From the NCBI GenBank assembly GCA_949288585.1, contig CASEKR010000023.1, positions 1 to 37,739 on the forward strand: 37,739 bases of DNA. Direction: 5' to 3'. A program made the position numbers and the translations under genes. The notes below the pieces were generated by a model that did no database searches, had not been told where the DNA came from, and saw only the letters and a list, made by a program, of their open reading frames with translations. This DNA comes from an uncultured Bacteroides sp. GTDB lineage: Bacteria > Bacteroidota > Bacteroidia > Bacteroidales > Bacteroidaceae. Below are positions 18,352 through 27,143 of the stretch, one piece after another. Numbering within the stretch: the stretch's first letter is position 1; each line of letters begins with the position of its first letter.

Positions 18352-18380
18352 TTTTCTTCTCCCTTATCGAACTATCGGGG

Positions 18381-18388
18381 CAAATATA
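18381..18388 (-). promoter_or_regulatory. -7 box of the DUF5686-like gene
   Basis: The minus strand reads TATATTTG, 30 bp upstream of the start codon. No TTG at -33. Confidence 0.45.
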
Positions 18389-18440
18389 AGGATTATCTGC
18401 GGAAAAGCACGTTTTTTAACCACATTTGGCAAGCTGCCGA

Positions 18441-18670
18441 CGTCCGCTGATTGGCCGGATAGCAATCCGCGACAATGCCCGATAACAATCTGCACCAGGG
18501 TTGAATGATATTCTGCACCAGAGTTGAGCAATAGTCTGCACCAGAGTTGGATAATATTCTGCACCAGAGTTGAGCAGTAGTCTGCACCAGGGTTTGACAA
18601 TAATCTGCACCAGGGTTGAATGATAATCTGCACCAGGGTCGGACAGCAATCCGCTGGCTTGACGGATAAC
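18441..18670. repeat. 23-bp tandem repeat array (about ten units)
   Basis: Seven head-to-tail 23-bp units run from 18487 to 18647, each containing CTGCACCAGRGT. Degenerate 23-bp units in the same register flank them at 18441-18463, 18464-18486 and 18648-18670, sharing the start AATCCGC and the end GATAAC or GATAGC. The units at 18487 and 18602 are identical. The unit length is not a multiple of three, so all three minus frames stay open through it; I do not regard it as coding. It sits between the DUF5686-like gene and pulA and adjoins the hairpin at 18676-18765. Confidence 0.9.
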
Positions 18671-18675
18671 AAGCA

Positions 18676-18765
18676 GGAGGAGGGTGCATCAAAAACGGAC
18701 GTTGCAGTCAAACTGTCATGCTGAACGCATGTGAAGCATCTCCCGTTTTTGATACACCCTCCTCC
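18676..18765. repeat. Large nested inverted repeat behind pulA, with REP-like core
   Basis: Arms of 23 bp at 18676-18698 and 18743-18765 are complementary with one mismatch (for example CATCAAAAACGG against CCGTTTTTGATA). The 44-nt centre holds a second palindrome, ATGCTGAAC...GTGAAGCAT (18713-18742), resembling a dispersed Bacteroidetes REP-like element. It starts 22 bp past the pulA stop and probably also ends the pulA transcript, though a T-run is lacking. No target-site duplication is seen. Confidence 0.75.
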
Positions 18766-18787
18766 AGAAAACTATGGGAAAGTCACG

Positions 18788-20785
18788 TCAACGGTGCAGA
18801 ATCAGCGCCGAACGGGGCCCGGCAATCACCTGCCCGCCGGGCATCGTGCCCAATCCGTTCTGCACGTCGATGCGCCCGTCGCGCGCCACCACCTGCCACG
18901 TGCCTTCGGGCAGGTCGACAGCCGTCGACCGGGCGCGGGCATTCAGAATGACGGTGATATCCTTCCACGCATCGCCCGCCGGATTGCCATTCAAGCGGAA
19001 AGCCACCACGTTGCTCTCCTTCACCGGCAGGAACTCCAGATGCTCCCTCACAAGGCCGGCATCGCCCAGGCGGAAGGCCGGATGGCTGCGGCGCATCTCA
19101 ATCAGGCCGCGCACATAGTCGAACACCTCGCGGTTCTCAGCCTTCAGCGCCCAACGGATGGCATTGATGCTGTCCGGGCTGTTATAAGAATTGTGCACCC
19201 CTTGCTTGTCGCGCATCACCTCGTCGCCCGCGAAGATGAACGGCACGCCCTGCGACGTCAGCACGGCCGCCTCCGCCAGCTTATGCAACGCCGTCCTCAC
19301 GGCCGGGGAAGCATCGGGCATTGTCGCCTTCAGGCGGTCGGCCAGGCACATGTCGTCATGGCAGCTGACGTAGCTGATGAACTGCGTGGGCTGCAACGCC
19401 CAGAACTTGGGCACGCGGTGCGCCGCCCCCTCGTTGACCTGCGGATGCTCCACGCCGCCCGCCAGCCCGAAGCGGATGCCCGCCTCATGCCCTTCCAGCC
19501 CGGCGATAAATGCGCCAAGCCCGTCATTGCCGAAGGGGCCTCGCAGGCTGTCGCGGAACTCGTCGCTGAAGGCAGCCACGCCCGCCAGGCGGTCGATGTT
19601 GTTCTTCATCGCCAGCGAATCGGCCGGCCATTGCGGCGCGCCCGCAGCCCAACCTTCGCCATAGATGTATATCGTGGGGTCAATCTCGTCCAGCGCCTGC
19701 CGGATGGCACGCATCGTGCCCAGGTCGTGTATGCCCATCAGGTCGAAACGGAAGCCGTCCACGTGGTATTCCTCCACCCAATACTTCACGCTCTCCACCA
19801 TGTAACGGCGCATCATCGCCCGCTCCGAAGCCGTCTCGTTGCCGCAGGCCGAAGCATTGGCAAACGTCCCGTCGGGATTCTGGCGGTAGAAATAGCCCGG
19901 CACGGTGCGCTCGAAGTTACTGCCGTCCGTCACCGCCGTATGGTTATACACCACGTCCATCACCACCCGGATGCCGGCGCGGTGCAACGCCATCACCATC
20001 TGCTTGAACTCGCGGATGCGTGTCTCCGGCTGATAGGGGTCAGTCGAATACGAGCCTTCCGGCACATTGTAATTCTTCGGGTCGTACCCCCAGTTATATT
20101 GGGGCACGTCCAGCCTGGACTCGTCCACCGACGAATAATCAAACGACGGCAGGATGTGCACGTGCGTCACGCCCAACTCCTTCAGATGGTCAATGCCCGT
20201 CTTCTGCCCCCCGGCCGACTTCGTGCCCGCTTCCGTCAAAGCCAGGAACTTGCCCCGGTGCGATATGCCCGACAACGAGTCGATGGAAAAATCCCGGTGG
20301 TGCATCTCATAAATAATAATGTCGGCAAAGCTTTTCAACTCCGGGCGCACATCGCGCTCCCATCCTTCCGGGTCTGTGGCATCCAAGTCTATTACGGCAG
20401 CCCGGTTGCCATTCACCCCTACCGCCTTGGCCCATACGCCCGGGGTATCGCCCAGCCAGGCGCCGTCCACTTTCACGTCGAACGTATAGAACTGCCCGTT
20501 CAGGTCCCCGTCCACAGTCGTGCGCCACATGCCGCCTTTAGCCTCCTTCATCGGCAAGGTCCGGACAGGCTCCCCGCCCGCCCCTTCGGCATACAGTTTC
20601 AGGTTCACCTCCTCAGCCGTAGGAGCCCAAAGCGCGAACTGGGTCGCCTCCGGGGCATAAACCATTTCCTCCCAATCGCCTTTCGGCATGGGATAATCGT
20701 CGTATGAATCATAAGAATCCCGCTGCATCTCTTGGCAGCCCACTGCGGTCAGCACCGGCAGAATCAGTAAGTGTTTCAACTTCAT
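18788..20785 (-). CDS. pulA: Type I pullulanase, lipoprotein (GH13)
   Basis: Hydrolyses alpha-1,6 branch points of pullulan, amylopectin and branched maltodextrins. The 665-residue protein starts with a lipoprotein signal (LTAVGC, lipid cysteine 17), so it is anchored in the outer membrane. An N-terminal carbohydrate module with early-set fold (ATQFALWAPTAEEV, CBM48-like) precedes the GH13 barrel. The pullulanase signature YNWGYDP is present. Catalytic residues are visible as Asp348 in GFRFDLMG (nucleophile), Glu377 in IYGEGW (acid/base) and Asp477 in SCHDD. An earlier in-frame ATG at 20848 overlaps the promoter, so 20785 is chosen. The gene diverges from malQ across a 385-bp control region and shares the putative SusR-type element with it. 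Confidence 0.93.
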   Translation of the reverse strand: MKLKHLLILPVLTAVGCQEMQRDSYDSYDDYPMPKGDWEEMVYAPEATQFALWAPTAEEVNLKLYAEGAGGEPVRTLPMKEAKGGMWRTTVDGDLNGQFYTFDVKVDGAWLGDTPGVWAKAVGVNGNRAAVIDLDATDPEGWERDVRPELKSFADIIIYEMHHRDFSIDSLSGISHRGKFLALTEAGTKSAGGQKTGIDHLKELGVTHVHILPSFDYSSVDESRLDVPQYNWGYDPKNYNVPEGSYSTDPYQPETRIREFKQMVMALHRAGIRVVMDVVYNHTAVTDGSNFERTVPGYFYRQNPDGTFANASACGNETASERAMMRRYMVESVKYWVEEYHVDGFRFDLMGIHDLGTMRAIRQALDEIDPTIYIYGEGWAAGAPQWPADSLAMKNNIDRLAGVAAFSDEFRDSLRGPFGNDGLGAFIAGLEGHEAGIRFGLAGGVEHPQVNEGAAHRVPKFWALQPTQFISYVSCHDDMCLADRLKATMPDASPAVRTALHKLAEAAVLTSQGVPFIFAGDEVMRDKQGVHNSYNSPDSINAIRWALKAENREVFDYVRGLIEMRRSHPAFRLGDAGLVREHLEFLPVKESNVVAFRLNGNPAGDAWKDITVILNARARSTAVDLPEGTWQVVARDGRIDVQNGLGTMPGGQVIAGPRSALILHR

Positions 20786-20823
20786 GGAGTAACTTTTTAG
20801 ATGTAAACTATTTGGATTTTGCT

Positions 20824-20875
20824 CAAAGATACAGCCTTTTTCTGACAAATCAACCGGAATAGAAAGAAAATAGAT
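20824..20875 (-). promoter_or_regulatory. pulA promoter with putative SusR-type element
   Basis: On the minus strand TTG (20851-20853) and TATCTTTG (20824-20831) are 19 bp apart, a consensus Bacteroides promoter. ATCTATTTTCTTTC at 20862-20875 matches TTATATTTTCATTC at 11 of 14 positions and ends 30 bp before the -7 box, close to the 29 bp seen at malQ, susA and susB. Confidence 0.6.
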
Positions 20876-21018
20876 AGCTTTTCATTTTTAAAAGGCTGAT
20901 TTCCATCACTATGTCAACAGTTCGGACACCCATTCAAGGAACAAAAATGGAAATGCTCCCTCCGGCCATGCACACGCATCCGGCAAGGTGAAAAAACGGT
21001 CACCCCCTTCCTACATAC

Positions 21019-21032
21019 TTATATTTTCATTC
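21019..21032 (+). promoter_or_regulatory. Distal SusR-type element upstream of malQ
   Basis: TTATATTTTCATTC is identical to the elements at 21085-21098 and 29309-29322. It starts 66 bp upstream of the proximal malQ copy. The two bases before it (AC) also match those before the susB copy. Confidence 0.55.
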
Positions 21033-21084
21033 CCCCAAACCTTCCGTATAGGTATCTCTGAAGGCATTTTTAGTCTATATTGAT

Positions 21085-21135
21085 TTATATTTTCATTCTT
21101 TGGGCAGGCGCATTCAGGTAGTCTCGCTATATTTG
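21085..21135 (+). promoter_or_regulatory. malQ promoter with putative SusR-type element
   Basis: TTATATTTTCATTC at 21085-21098 is followed after exactly 29 bp by the -7 box TATATTTG at 21128-21135. No -33 TTG is found at 19-21 bp, as expected if an activator bound at the element replaces it. The leader to the ATG is about 30 nt. Confidence 0.65.
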
Positions 21136-21170
21136 TCAAGCATATTGTAATAACTAATACCGAAACATAT

Positions 21171-23843
21171 ATGACAATTACCTTTCGAATTCAGTATCAC
21201 ACTAACTGGGGCGAAAGCCTCCGTGTTCTTATGGACGACGGTTTCGAAGTAGAACTGTCTACCGTCGACGGCATCCAATGGCAAGGCCAAAGCAACTACC
21301 AACCTGCATCGGACGACACGCCGGTTCCCTATCGCTATGCCGTCTACCGCGACAACCAGTGTATCCGCCACGAGTTCGGGGCCATCCCCCACTTGTTTTT
21401 CCCCTCGCCCGACAGGCAATGCCACTACCTGCTGCAAGACACCTGGCGCGACCTTCCTGCCGCCTCCTACCGTTTCAGTTCAGCCTTCCGAGGAGAAGAT
21501 GCCTTCATGCCGGGCGAACCGCTTCCCTACGCCCAAGGCGAGTCCAGCGTCATCTTCCGCGTGTTATGCCCTTCCGGCGGGACCCAACGGCGGATACTGG
21601 CTTTGGCCGGAAGCTGCAAAGCTTTAGGCAACTGGGGAGAATCATCCCCCCTCCGCCTGACAGAAATCCGTCCAGACGTATGGCAACTGGCCTTAGACGC
21701 CACATCTTTGCCCCCCGTGTTCCAATATAAATATGTGTCCCTCTCCCCCGACGACGGGAGCATCGCCGAATGGGAAACATGCGCCAACCGCACATCGGCC
21801 ATCCCTGCGCTGCAACCGGGAGAGACCTATGCCGGACCGGAAGAAGAAGCGTTCTTCCCCAGCGAAAGCTACAAAATAGCCGGAAGCGCCATCCCCGTCT
21901 TCTCCCTCCGCTCAGAAGGCAGCTTCGGCGTCGGCGACTTCGGCGACCTGAAGACTTTCATCGCTTGGGCGGCGGATACCCACCAGCGGGCCGTGCAGAT
22001 TCTTCCCATCAATGACACTACCATGACGGAAACTTGGACGGACTCCTATCCATACAGCAGCATCTCCATCTATGCTTTCCACCCGATGTTTGTCGACCTG
22101 CGGCAACTGCCTTCTTTGCACGACAGCGAAGCGGCCATCACCTTCGAACAAAAGCGGAAGGAACTGAACGCGCTTCCCCAAGTGGACTACGAGGCAGTGA
22201 ACCAGTGGAAAAGGGACTACCTGAAAGCCCTGTTCCTGCAAGAAAAAGAAGCCATCTTGGCCTCCAAAGGCTACCGGACGTTCTATAACGACAACGTCGA
22301 ATGGTTGCGCCCCTACGCCACCTTCTGCTACTTACGGGACAGATTCCACACACCCGACTTCCACCAATGGCAGGAATACAGCACCTACCGCTCTGAAATC
22401 GCCGAACATTTCTGTTCGCCGGAGAATGAAGCCTATACCGAAACGGCTTTCCATTGTTTCATACAATATGTGCTGCACGTCCAGCTACTGGAGGCCTGCA
22501 ACTATGGCCGGCAGCGGGGCGTCATTGTCAAAGGCGACATTCCCATCGGCATCAGCCGCACCAGCGTAGAAGCCTGGGTAGAGCCTTATTACTTCAACAT
22601 GAACGGACAGGCCGGAGCCCCGCCCGATGCTTTTTCCACCAAAGGCCAGAACTGGGGACTGCCCACCTACAACTGGAAAGTGATGGAAAAAGACGGCTAC
22701 CAATGGTGGCAACGGCGCTTCCGCAAGATGGCCGACTACTTCACGGCCTACCGCATCGACCACATCTTGGGTTTCTTCCGCATTTGGGAGATACCCACCC
22801 ACTCCGTACACGGGCTTTTAGGCCAGTTCTCACCATCTTTACCCATGAGTGTCAGCGAGATACAGAGCTATGGCCTGTATTTCCAGAAAGACTTCATGAC
22901 ACGCCCGTTCATCAACGACTTCATGCTCAACCAGATGTTCGGCCCGCGTGCCCAGGAAGTCCGGGACACCTTCGTCCAACACCAGCACGACGGCATCTAT
23001 GCCATGTGCCCGGAGTTTGACACCCAAAGAAAGATTGAGGCCTACTTCGCCGGGAAAGACGACCCGGACACCGTCAACCTGCGGGAAGGTCTCTACGCCT
23101 TGGTCAGCGACGTGCTGTTCATCCCCGACCGGGACAACCCGGAGATGTACCACCCGCGCATTGCCGTACAGAACGATTACATCTACCGCCAACTCAATCC
23201 CCAGGAAAAAGATGCTTTCAACCGTCTGTACAACGATTACTACTACCGCCGCCACAACCAATTCTGGTACCAGGAAGCCATGAAGAGGCTGCCCATACTG
23301 ACCCAATCCACCTCCATGCTCGTCTGCGGCGAAGACCTGGGCATGGTGCCCGACTGCGTGCCCTGGGTGATGGAACAACTCCAAATTCTGTCGCTCGAGA
23401 TACAGCGCATGCCCAAGCATCCGGAAGACGAATTCGGCCACGTTGGATCCTACCCCTTCCGCTCCGTCTGCACCATCGGCACGCATGACATGACCACCTT
23501 CCGAGGCTGGTGGGAAGAAGACCGCAACACCTCTGCACGCTTCTTCTACCACGAATTGAAGCATTGGGGAGAACTGCCCCGTCATGCCCCCGGCTGGCTC
23601 TGCGAAGACGTCCTCCGCCGCCACCTGTACAGCCCCTCCATGCTGTGCATCTTCACTTGGCAAGACTGGACATCCATGGACGAGACCTTGCGCAACCCTG
23701 ACATTGACATCGAGCGCATCAATGTGCCCGCCAACCCGCACCACTACTGGCGCTGGCGCATGCACCTCACGCTGGAAAACCTGATGCAACAACACGATTT
23801 CAATGACAAAATCCGAAGGATGATAGACGAAAGCGGACGGTAA
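21171..23843 (+). CDS. malQ: 4-alpha-glucanotransferase (GH77) with N-terminal CBM20 pair
   Basis: Amylomaltase or disproportionating enzyme that transfers alpha-1,4-glucan segments between maltodextrins in the cytoplasm; no signal peptide is present. The 890-residue size and two N-terminal starch-binding CBM20-like modules (about 1-100 and 120-230, the second with LALAGSCKALGNWG) place it in the long, DPE2-like branch. The GH77 barrel follows from about residue 240 (SLRSEGSFGVGDFGDL). The nucleophile is Asp530 in YRIDHILGFFR and the acid/base is Glu721 in VCGEDLGMVPDC; TIGTHDMTTFRGWW carries the third catalytic-site aspartate. It heads the malQ-transporter pair and is controlled by a promoter with the putative SusR element. 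Confidence 0.95.
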   Translation: MTITFRIQYHTNWGESLRVLMDDGFEVELSTVDGIQWQGQSNYQPASDDTPVPYRYAVYRDNQCIRHEFGAIPHLFFPSPDRQCHYLLQDTWRDLPAASYRFSSAFRGEDAFMPGEPLPYAQGESSVIFRVLCPSGGTQRRILALAGSCKALGNWGESSPLRLTEIRPDVWQLALDATSLPPVFQYKYVSLSPDDGSIAEWETCANRTSAIPALQPGETYAGPEEEAFFPSESYKIAGSAIPVFSLRSEGSFGVGDFGDLKTFIAWAADTHQRAVQILPINDTTMTETWTDSYPYSSISIYAFHPMFVDLRQLPSLHDSEAAITFEQKRKELNALPQVDYEAVNQWKRDYLKALFLQEKEAILASKGYRTFYNDNVEWLRPYATFCYLRDRFHTPDFHQWQEYSTYRSEIAEHFCSPENEAYTETAFHCFIQYVLHVQLLEACNYGRQRGVIVKGDIPIGISRTSVEAWVEPYYFNMNGQAGAPPDAFSTKGQNWGLPTYNWKVMEKDGYQWWQRRFRKMADYFTAYRIDHILGFFRIWEIPTHSVHGLLGQFSPSLPMSVSEIQSYGLYFQKDFMTRPFINDFMLNQMFGPRAQEVRDTFVQHQHDGIYAMCPEFDTQRKIEAYFAGKDDPDTVNLREGLYALVSDVLFIPDRDNPEMYHPRIAVQNDYIYRQLNPQEKDAFNRLYNDYYYRRHNQFWYQEAMKRLPILTQSTSMLVCGEDLGMVPDCVPWVMEQLQILSLEIQRMPKHPEDEFGHVGSYPFRSVCTIGTHDMTTFRGWWEEDRNTSARFFYHELKHWGELPRHAPGWLCEDVLRRHLYSPSMLCIFTWQDWTSMDETLRNPDIDIERINVPANPHHYWRWRMHLTLENLMQQHDFNDKIRRMIDESGR

Positions 23844-23862
23844 ATGATAATTTAGTTGACGA

Positions 23863-23957
23863 GTTGACAAGTTAACAAGACTACGAGGACAGGGATTATC
23901 ACTTGTAAATCTGTTTACTAACAGGCCTCGTTGCCTTGTTAACTTGTCCCCTTGTCA
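23863..23957. repeat. Nested inverted repeat between malQ and the MFS gene
   Basis: GACAAGTTAACAAG (23866-23879) pairs perfectly with CTTGTTAACTTGTC (23935-23948). Inside it ACGAGG pairs with CCTCGT. The right arm contains CTTGTCCCCTTG (23943-23954), which recurs in the susD-susE gap at 36341-36352. It may act as a hairpin that reduces transcription into the downstream gene. Confidence 0.6.
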
Positions 23958-23990
23958 ACTTATAAATTCCTATTTACAACACCAAAACCA

Positions 23991-25352
23991 ATGAAAGAAA
24001 TACCCAACCAAAGTTTCTGGAAGCTCTGGAACATCAGTTTCGGCTTCTTCGGCGTACAAATAGCCTACGCCTTGCAAAGCGCCAACATCAGCCGCATCTT
24101 TTCCACGCTGGGCGCCGACCCACACAGTCTGAGTTACTTCTGGATATTGCCCCCTTTGATGGGCATCATCGTGCAACCGCTTATCGGAGTGTTCAGCGAC
24201 CGCACCTGGTGCCGCTTCGGACGGCGCATCCCCTACCTGTTCGTAGGTGCCATCATCGCCGTGCTGGTCATGTGCCTGTTGCCCAATGCCGGCAGTTTCG
24301 GCATGGGCGTGTCTGCGGCCATGATATTCGGTCTGTTCTCGCTGATGCTGCTTGATACCTCCATCAACATCGCCATGCAACCCTTCAAGATGATGGTGGG
24401 CGACATGGTGAACGAGAAACAAAAAGGACTGGCCTATGCCATACAGAGTTTCCTATGCAATGCTGGCAGCCTGGCCGGATACCTGTTTCCCTTCATCTTC
24501 GCGGCCATCGGCATCAGCAACGTAGCTCCCAAAGGAGTCATCCCCAACTCTGTCATCTATTCTTTCTACATCGGCGCAGCCATCCTCATCCTGTGCGTCA
24601 TCTACACCACGCTGAAAGTCAAGGAATACCCGCCACAGTTGTATGCCGAATACCATGGCATCAACAACAAGGAGAAAGAAGAAAAAGTAAACGTGTTCAA
24701 GCTGCTGGTCAAGGCTCCCAAAGCATTCTGGACCGTAGGGCTGGTGCAGTTCTTCTGCTGGGCGGCCTTCATGCTCATGTGGACCTACACCAACGGCACG
24801 GTTGCCGCCAATGTGTTTGACACTCCTTCCGTCGAATTGGTGAAAGACGGCGTGACAAGCGTGGTGCTCAACACCCAATCGCAGGAGTACCAGAATGCCG
24901 GAGACTGGGTAGGCATCCTCTTTGCCGTGCAGGCCATCGGTTCGGTCATCTGGGCCATGGTGTTACCCATGTTCAAGAACCGCAAGCTGTCTTATTCGCT
25001 CAGCCTGGTATTAGGAGGCATCGGCTTCATCTCCACCTATTTCATCCACGACCAATACGTGCTGTTCGTCTCCTTCTTGCTCATCGGATGCGCCTGGGCT
25101 GCCATGTTGGCCCTGCCCTTCACCATCCTGACCAATTCACTGAGCGGAGGCCACATGGGCACCTACCTGGGGCTGTTCAACGGCACCATCTGCGTGCCGC
25201 AAATCGTGGCTGCCGCCACCGGTGGGCAAATCCTGCACCTGTTCACCACCGAAGGCAGCGTGCCTCCCGAGGCCGACATGCTGGTGCTGGCAGGCATCCT
25301 GCTGATTGCCGGCGCCTGCTGCGTGAGCATCATCAAAGAAGGGAAAAACTGA
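23991..25352 (+). CDS. MFS/GPH-type sugar (maltodextrin) transporter
   Basis: A 453-residue inner-membrane carrier with about twelve membrane segments. The cytoplasmic loop motif GVFSDRTWCRFGRRIPYLFVGA is characteristic of the SLC45/GPH-like sugar carriers in the major facilitator superfamily. Its position behind malQ and before susR, and its partners, make uptake of maltose or maltodextrins from the periplasm the likely role; this is inferred from context. The ATG at 23991 is chosen because it gives the typical N-terminus (MKEIPNQSFWKLWNISFGFF). A 147-bp gap with an inverted repeat separates it from malQ, and no own promoter is recognisable. It converges on susR with only 2 bp between the stop codons. 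Confidence 0.88.
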   Translation: MKEIPNQSFWKLWNISFGFFGVQIAYALQSANISRIFSTLGADPHSLSYFWILPPLMGIIVQPLIGVFSDRTWCRFGRRIPYLFVGAIIAVLVMCLLPNAGSFGMGVSAAMIFGLFSLMLLDTSINIAMQPFKMMVGDMVNEKQKGLAYAIQSFLCNAGSLAGYLFPFIFAAIGISNVAPKGVIPNSVIYSFYIGAAILILCVIYTTLKVKEYPPQLYAEYHGINNKEKEEKVNVFKLLVKAPKAFWTVGLVQFFCWAAFMLMWTYTNGTVAANVFDTPSVELVKDGVTSVVLNTQSQEYQNAGDWVGILFAVQAIGSVIWAMVLPMFKNRKLSYSLSLVLGGIGFISTYFIHDQYVLFVSFLLIGCAWAAMLALPFTILTNSLSGGHMGTYLGLFNGTICVPQIVAAATGGQILHLFTTEGSVPPEADMLVLAGILLIAGACCVSIIKEGKN

Positions 25353-25354
25353 CG

Positions 25355-26968
25355 TCAGACCTTCATCACTTCTTGTTCGAGCTTGTCTTTGTCGCCCACT
25401 GCTTTGTTGCGAATCTTGCTGCGGTAGTTATAAACCGTAGCCAGGGAGTAGCCAAGGAAGTGGGCGATACTGTTCGAGTCCGTCACGCCCAGGCGGATCA
25501 GGGCAAAGATGCGCAGTTCCGTGTTCAGCAGTTCTCCAGGCTTCACCTCAATACGCCCGTCTTCCACCAACAGGCGGTTGAAATCTTCAATGAAATGGGG
25601 GAAAAGTTCCAAGAACGACTTATCGAAATCGCGGTAGAAGGCCTTCCGCTCATCCCGCAAGAACTGGTCTGAACGGATGGTCTTGAACAAGACATCCGTC
25701 TTCGAGGCCATCGCCAGTTTTTCCAACGAGCGGCGGTACTGCTCCAGTTTATCCAAATAGCTGACACAGCGGTCCAAATACCGGGCGATGTAGACTTCCT
25801 TGATTTTCCCCGTCTGCTCCAGGTTCCGGTTGGCAGCCTGCAACTGTTTGTTGGCCTCATACAGGCTACGGCGCATGGTTGCCAGTTTCTTCATCCAATA
25901 ATACAGATAACCCACTGCGGCTATCAACAGCAAGGCCAGCACGCTCATGCCCACCAGCAACCCCCTTACCACGGCCCGTTCGTGGGCAGCCTTTGCCTTG
26001 TATGCCTTGTCGATAATGGGATAAATCTCTGTCACTTCCAACGAACGCAGGCGCGCATGGCAAGCCACCGCATCCTCCATCGAACAGTTCAGGTAGGCAT
26101 AAGCCCGGTCTATGTCGCCCTGTTCGTACAGCAAACGCGCCAACTTATGCAGAGAAGCATATTCACGCACCACGCGCTCCATGTCCCACAAGGCTGTACG
26201 CGCCAGGTAATAAATCTGCCTGTCCGCATCGCCTTTGGCCTCATATGCCTCGTACATCGTATAATTGAGGTAAGACAAGATTTCCATGTCGTCCGTTTCC
26301 TCCAGCAACCGTCGCAAGATGGCCACAGCCTCGTCGGGCTGCCCGCCCAAGGCCGCTTTTTCAGCCCGGACGATGTCCCGGTCCAAATCCCTCGAAGCGA
26401 ACAACATGATGGAATCGCGGTACAAGTCCGTATCAGCCAGGTATTTTTGCTTTTCGCGTTTCTCTATGGTGTAATCGGCCAGCCACCCGTAGCAGGTGCG
26501 GCAGGCATGGTAATAAGTCATCCGCAGGTCTGTCCCCAGTGAATCCGCATCGATTCCTTTCAGCAGATGCAAGGCGTCGGCATACAGTCCCATGACACCC
26601 AACACGGCTGCCCGGTTAATCCGGACTTCCTCGTCCCAGTCCGCATGGCCTTCTATGGGCAGCAACCTGGCTCTCCGGTTCAGGTAGTACACAGCCGAAT
26701 CGGCTTGGAAATGCAGGTATTCATCAAACAGTTTTTTATATATGCCATACTGCTCTACCGGCTCGGCCGTACGCTCCAGGCTCCTCCGTAAATCGTGTAT
26801 GCGGGCATGCTTACGCACCAAGTATTCATCTTTCTGTCCGATGGCCTCATCCAGTTTTTCCAAGATAACCCGCACCGAATCAGCCTGATTTCCCCACGCC
26901 GACGTCAGGCCTGGAGCTACAACTACGGAAAAAAGCAGCGCAACAAAGGTGGTTACAAACAGTTTCAT
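25355..26968 (-). CDS. susR: SusR-like membrane-bound transcriptional regulator (DUF6377)
   Basis: Regulator of starch-utilisation genes that senses maltose or larger malto-oligosaccharides in the periplasm. The 537 residues comprise an N-terminal signal segment (1-25), a helical TPR-like sensor region (about 30-335), one membrane helix at 336-358 (GLLVGMSVLALLLIAAVGYL), a coiled coil (about 360-425) and a C-terminal helix-turn-helix at about 480-525 (LGVTDSNSIAHFLGYSLATVYNYRSK). The same layout is described for Bacteroides SusR, which activates susA and the susB operon. It stands between the MFS gene and susA and diverges from susA. Its own promoter at 26993-27025 lacks the proposed operator element. 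Confidence 0.92.
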   Translation of the reverse strand: MKLFVTTFVALLFSVVVAPGLTSAWGNQADSVRVILEKLDEAIGQKDEYLVRKHARIHDLRRSLERTAEPVEQYGIYKKLFDEYLHFQADSAVYYLNRRARLLPIEGHADWDEEVRINRAAVLGVMGLYADALHLLKGIDADSLGTDLRMTYYHACRTCYGWLADYTIEKREKQKYLADTDLYRDSIMLFASRDLDRDIVRAEKAALGGQPDEAVAILRRLLEETDDMEILSYLNYTMYEAYEAKGDADRQIYYLARTALWDMERVVREYASLHKLARLLYEQGDIDRAYAYLNCSMEDAVACHARLRSLEVTEIYPIIDKAYKAKAAHERAVVRGLLVGMSVLALLLIAAVGYLYYWMKKLATMRRSLYEANKQLQAANRNLEQTGKIKEVYIARYLDRCVSYLDKLEQYRRSLEKLAMASKTDVLFKTIRSDQFLRDERKAFYRDFDKSFLELFPHFIEDFNRLLVEDGRIEVKPGELLNTELRIFALIRLGVTDSNSIAHFLGYSLATVYNYRSKIRNKAVGDKDKLEQEVMKV

Positions 26969-26992
26969 GCTATATAGATTTCATAATTCACA

Positions 26993-27025
26993 CAAATGTA
27001 AAGAAAAAAACAATTTCAGAACAAA
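26993..27025 (-). promoter_or_regulatory. susR promoter
   Basis: On the minus strand TTTG (27022-27025) and TACATTTG (26993-27000) are 21 bp apart, a good Bacteroides promoter. It lies 24 bp upstream of the susR start. No SusR-type element stands at the 29-bp position. Confidence 0.6.
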
Positions 27026-27093
27026 CAAATGCGGCAAAAAAAAATCTGTCCCGCCCATCCTCCTGTTTTTCCTGCCGATTGCCGTCCGGCCTG

Positions 27094-27143
27094 GGTTCGT
27101 TATTGGTTCGTTATTGGCTCGTTATTGGCTCGTTATTGGTTCG
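27094..27143. repeat. 11-bp tandem repeat in the susR-susA control region
   Basis: Four full copies of GGYTCGTTATT follow head to tail from 27094 to 27137, and a fifth begins GGTTCG. The period is close to one turn of the DNA helix. The array lies between the divergent susR and susA promoters. No coding function is evident. Confidence 0.8.

Noticed and set aside
18441-18670. CRISPR array
   Set aside because: The units are directly joined with no unique spacers, and no cas gene is present.
18364-18711. Three overlapping minus-strand frames through the 23-bp repeats, with repeated LWCRLL/GADYCSTLVQ-like peptides
   Set aside because: A repeat length not divisible by three and without stops in any register keeps all frames open; no ribosome-binding context or signal supports translation.
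18731-20707. Long plus-strand open frame (658 codons) opposite pulA
   Set aside because: It is antisense to a pullulanase with all catalytic residues; composition (His, Arg, Ala, Val) is typical of a shadow frame.
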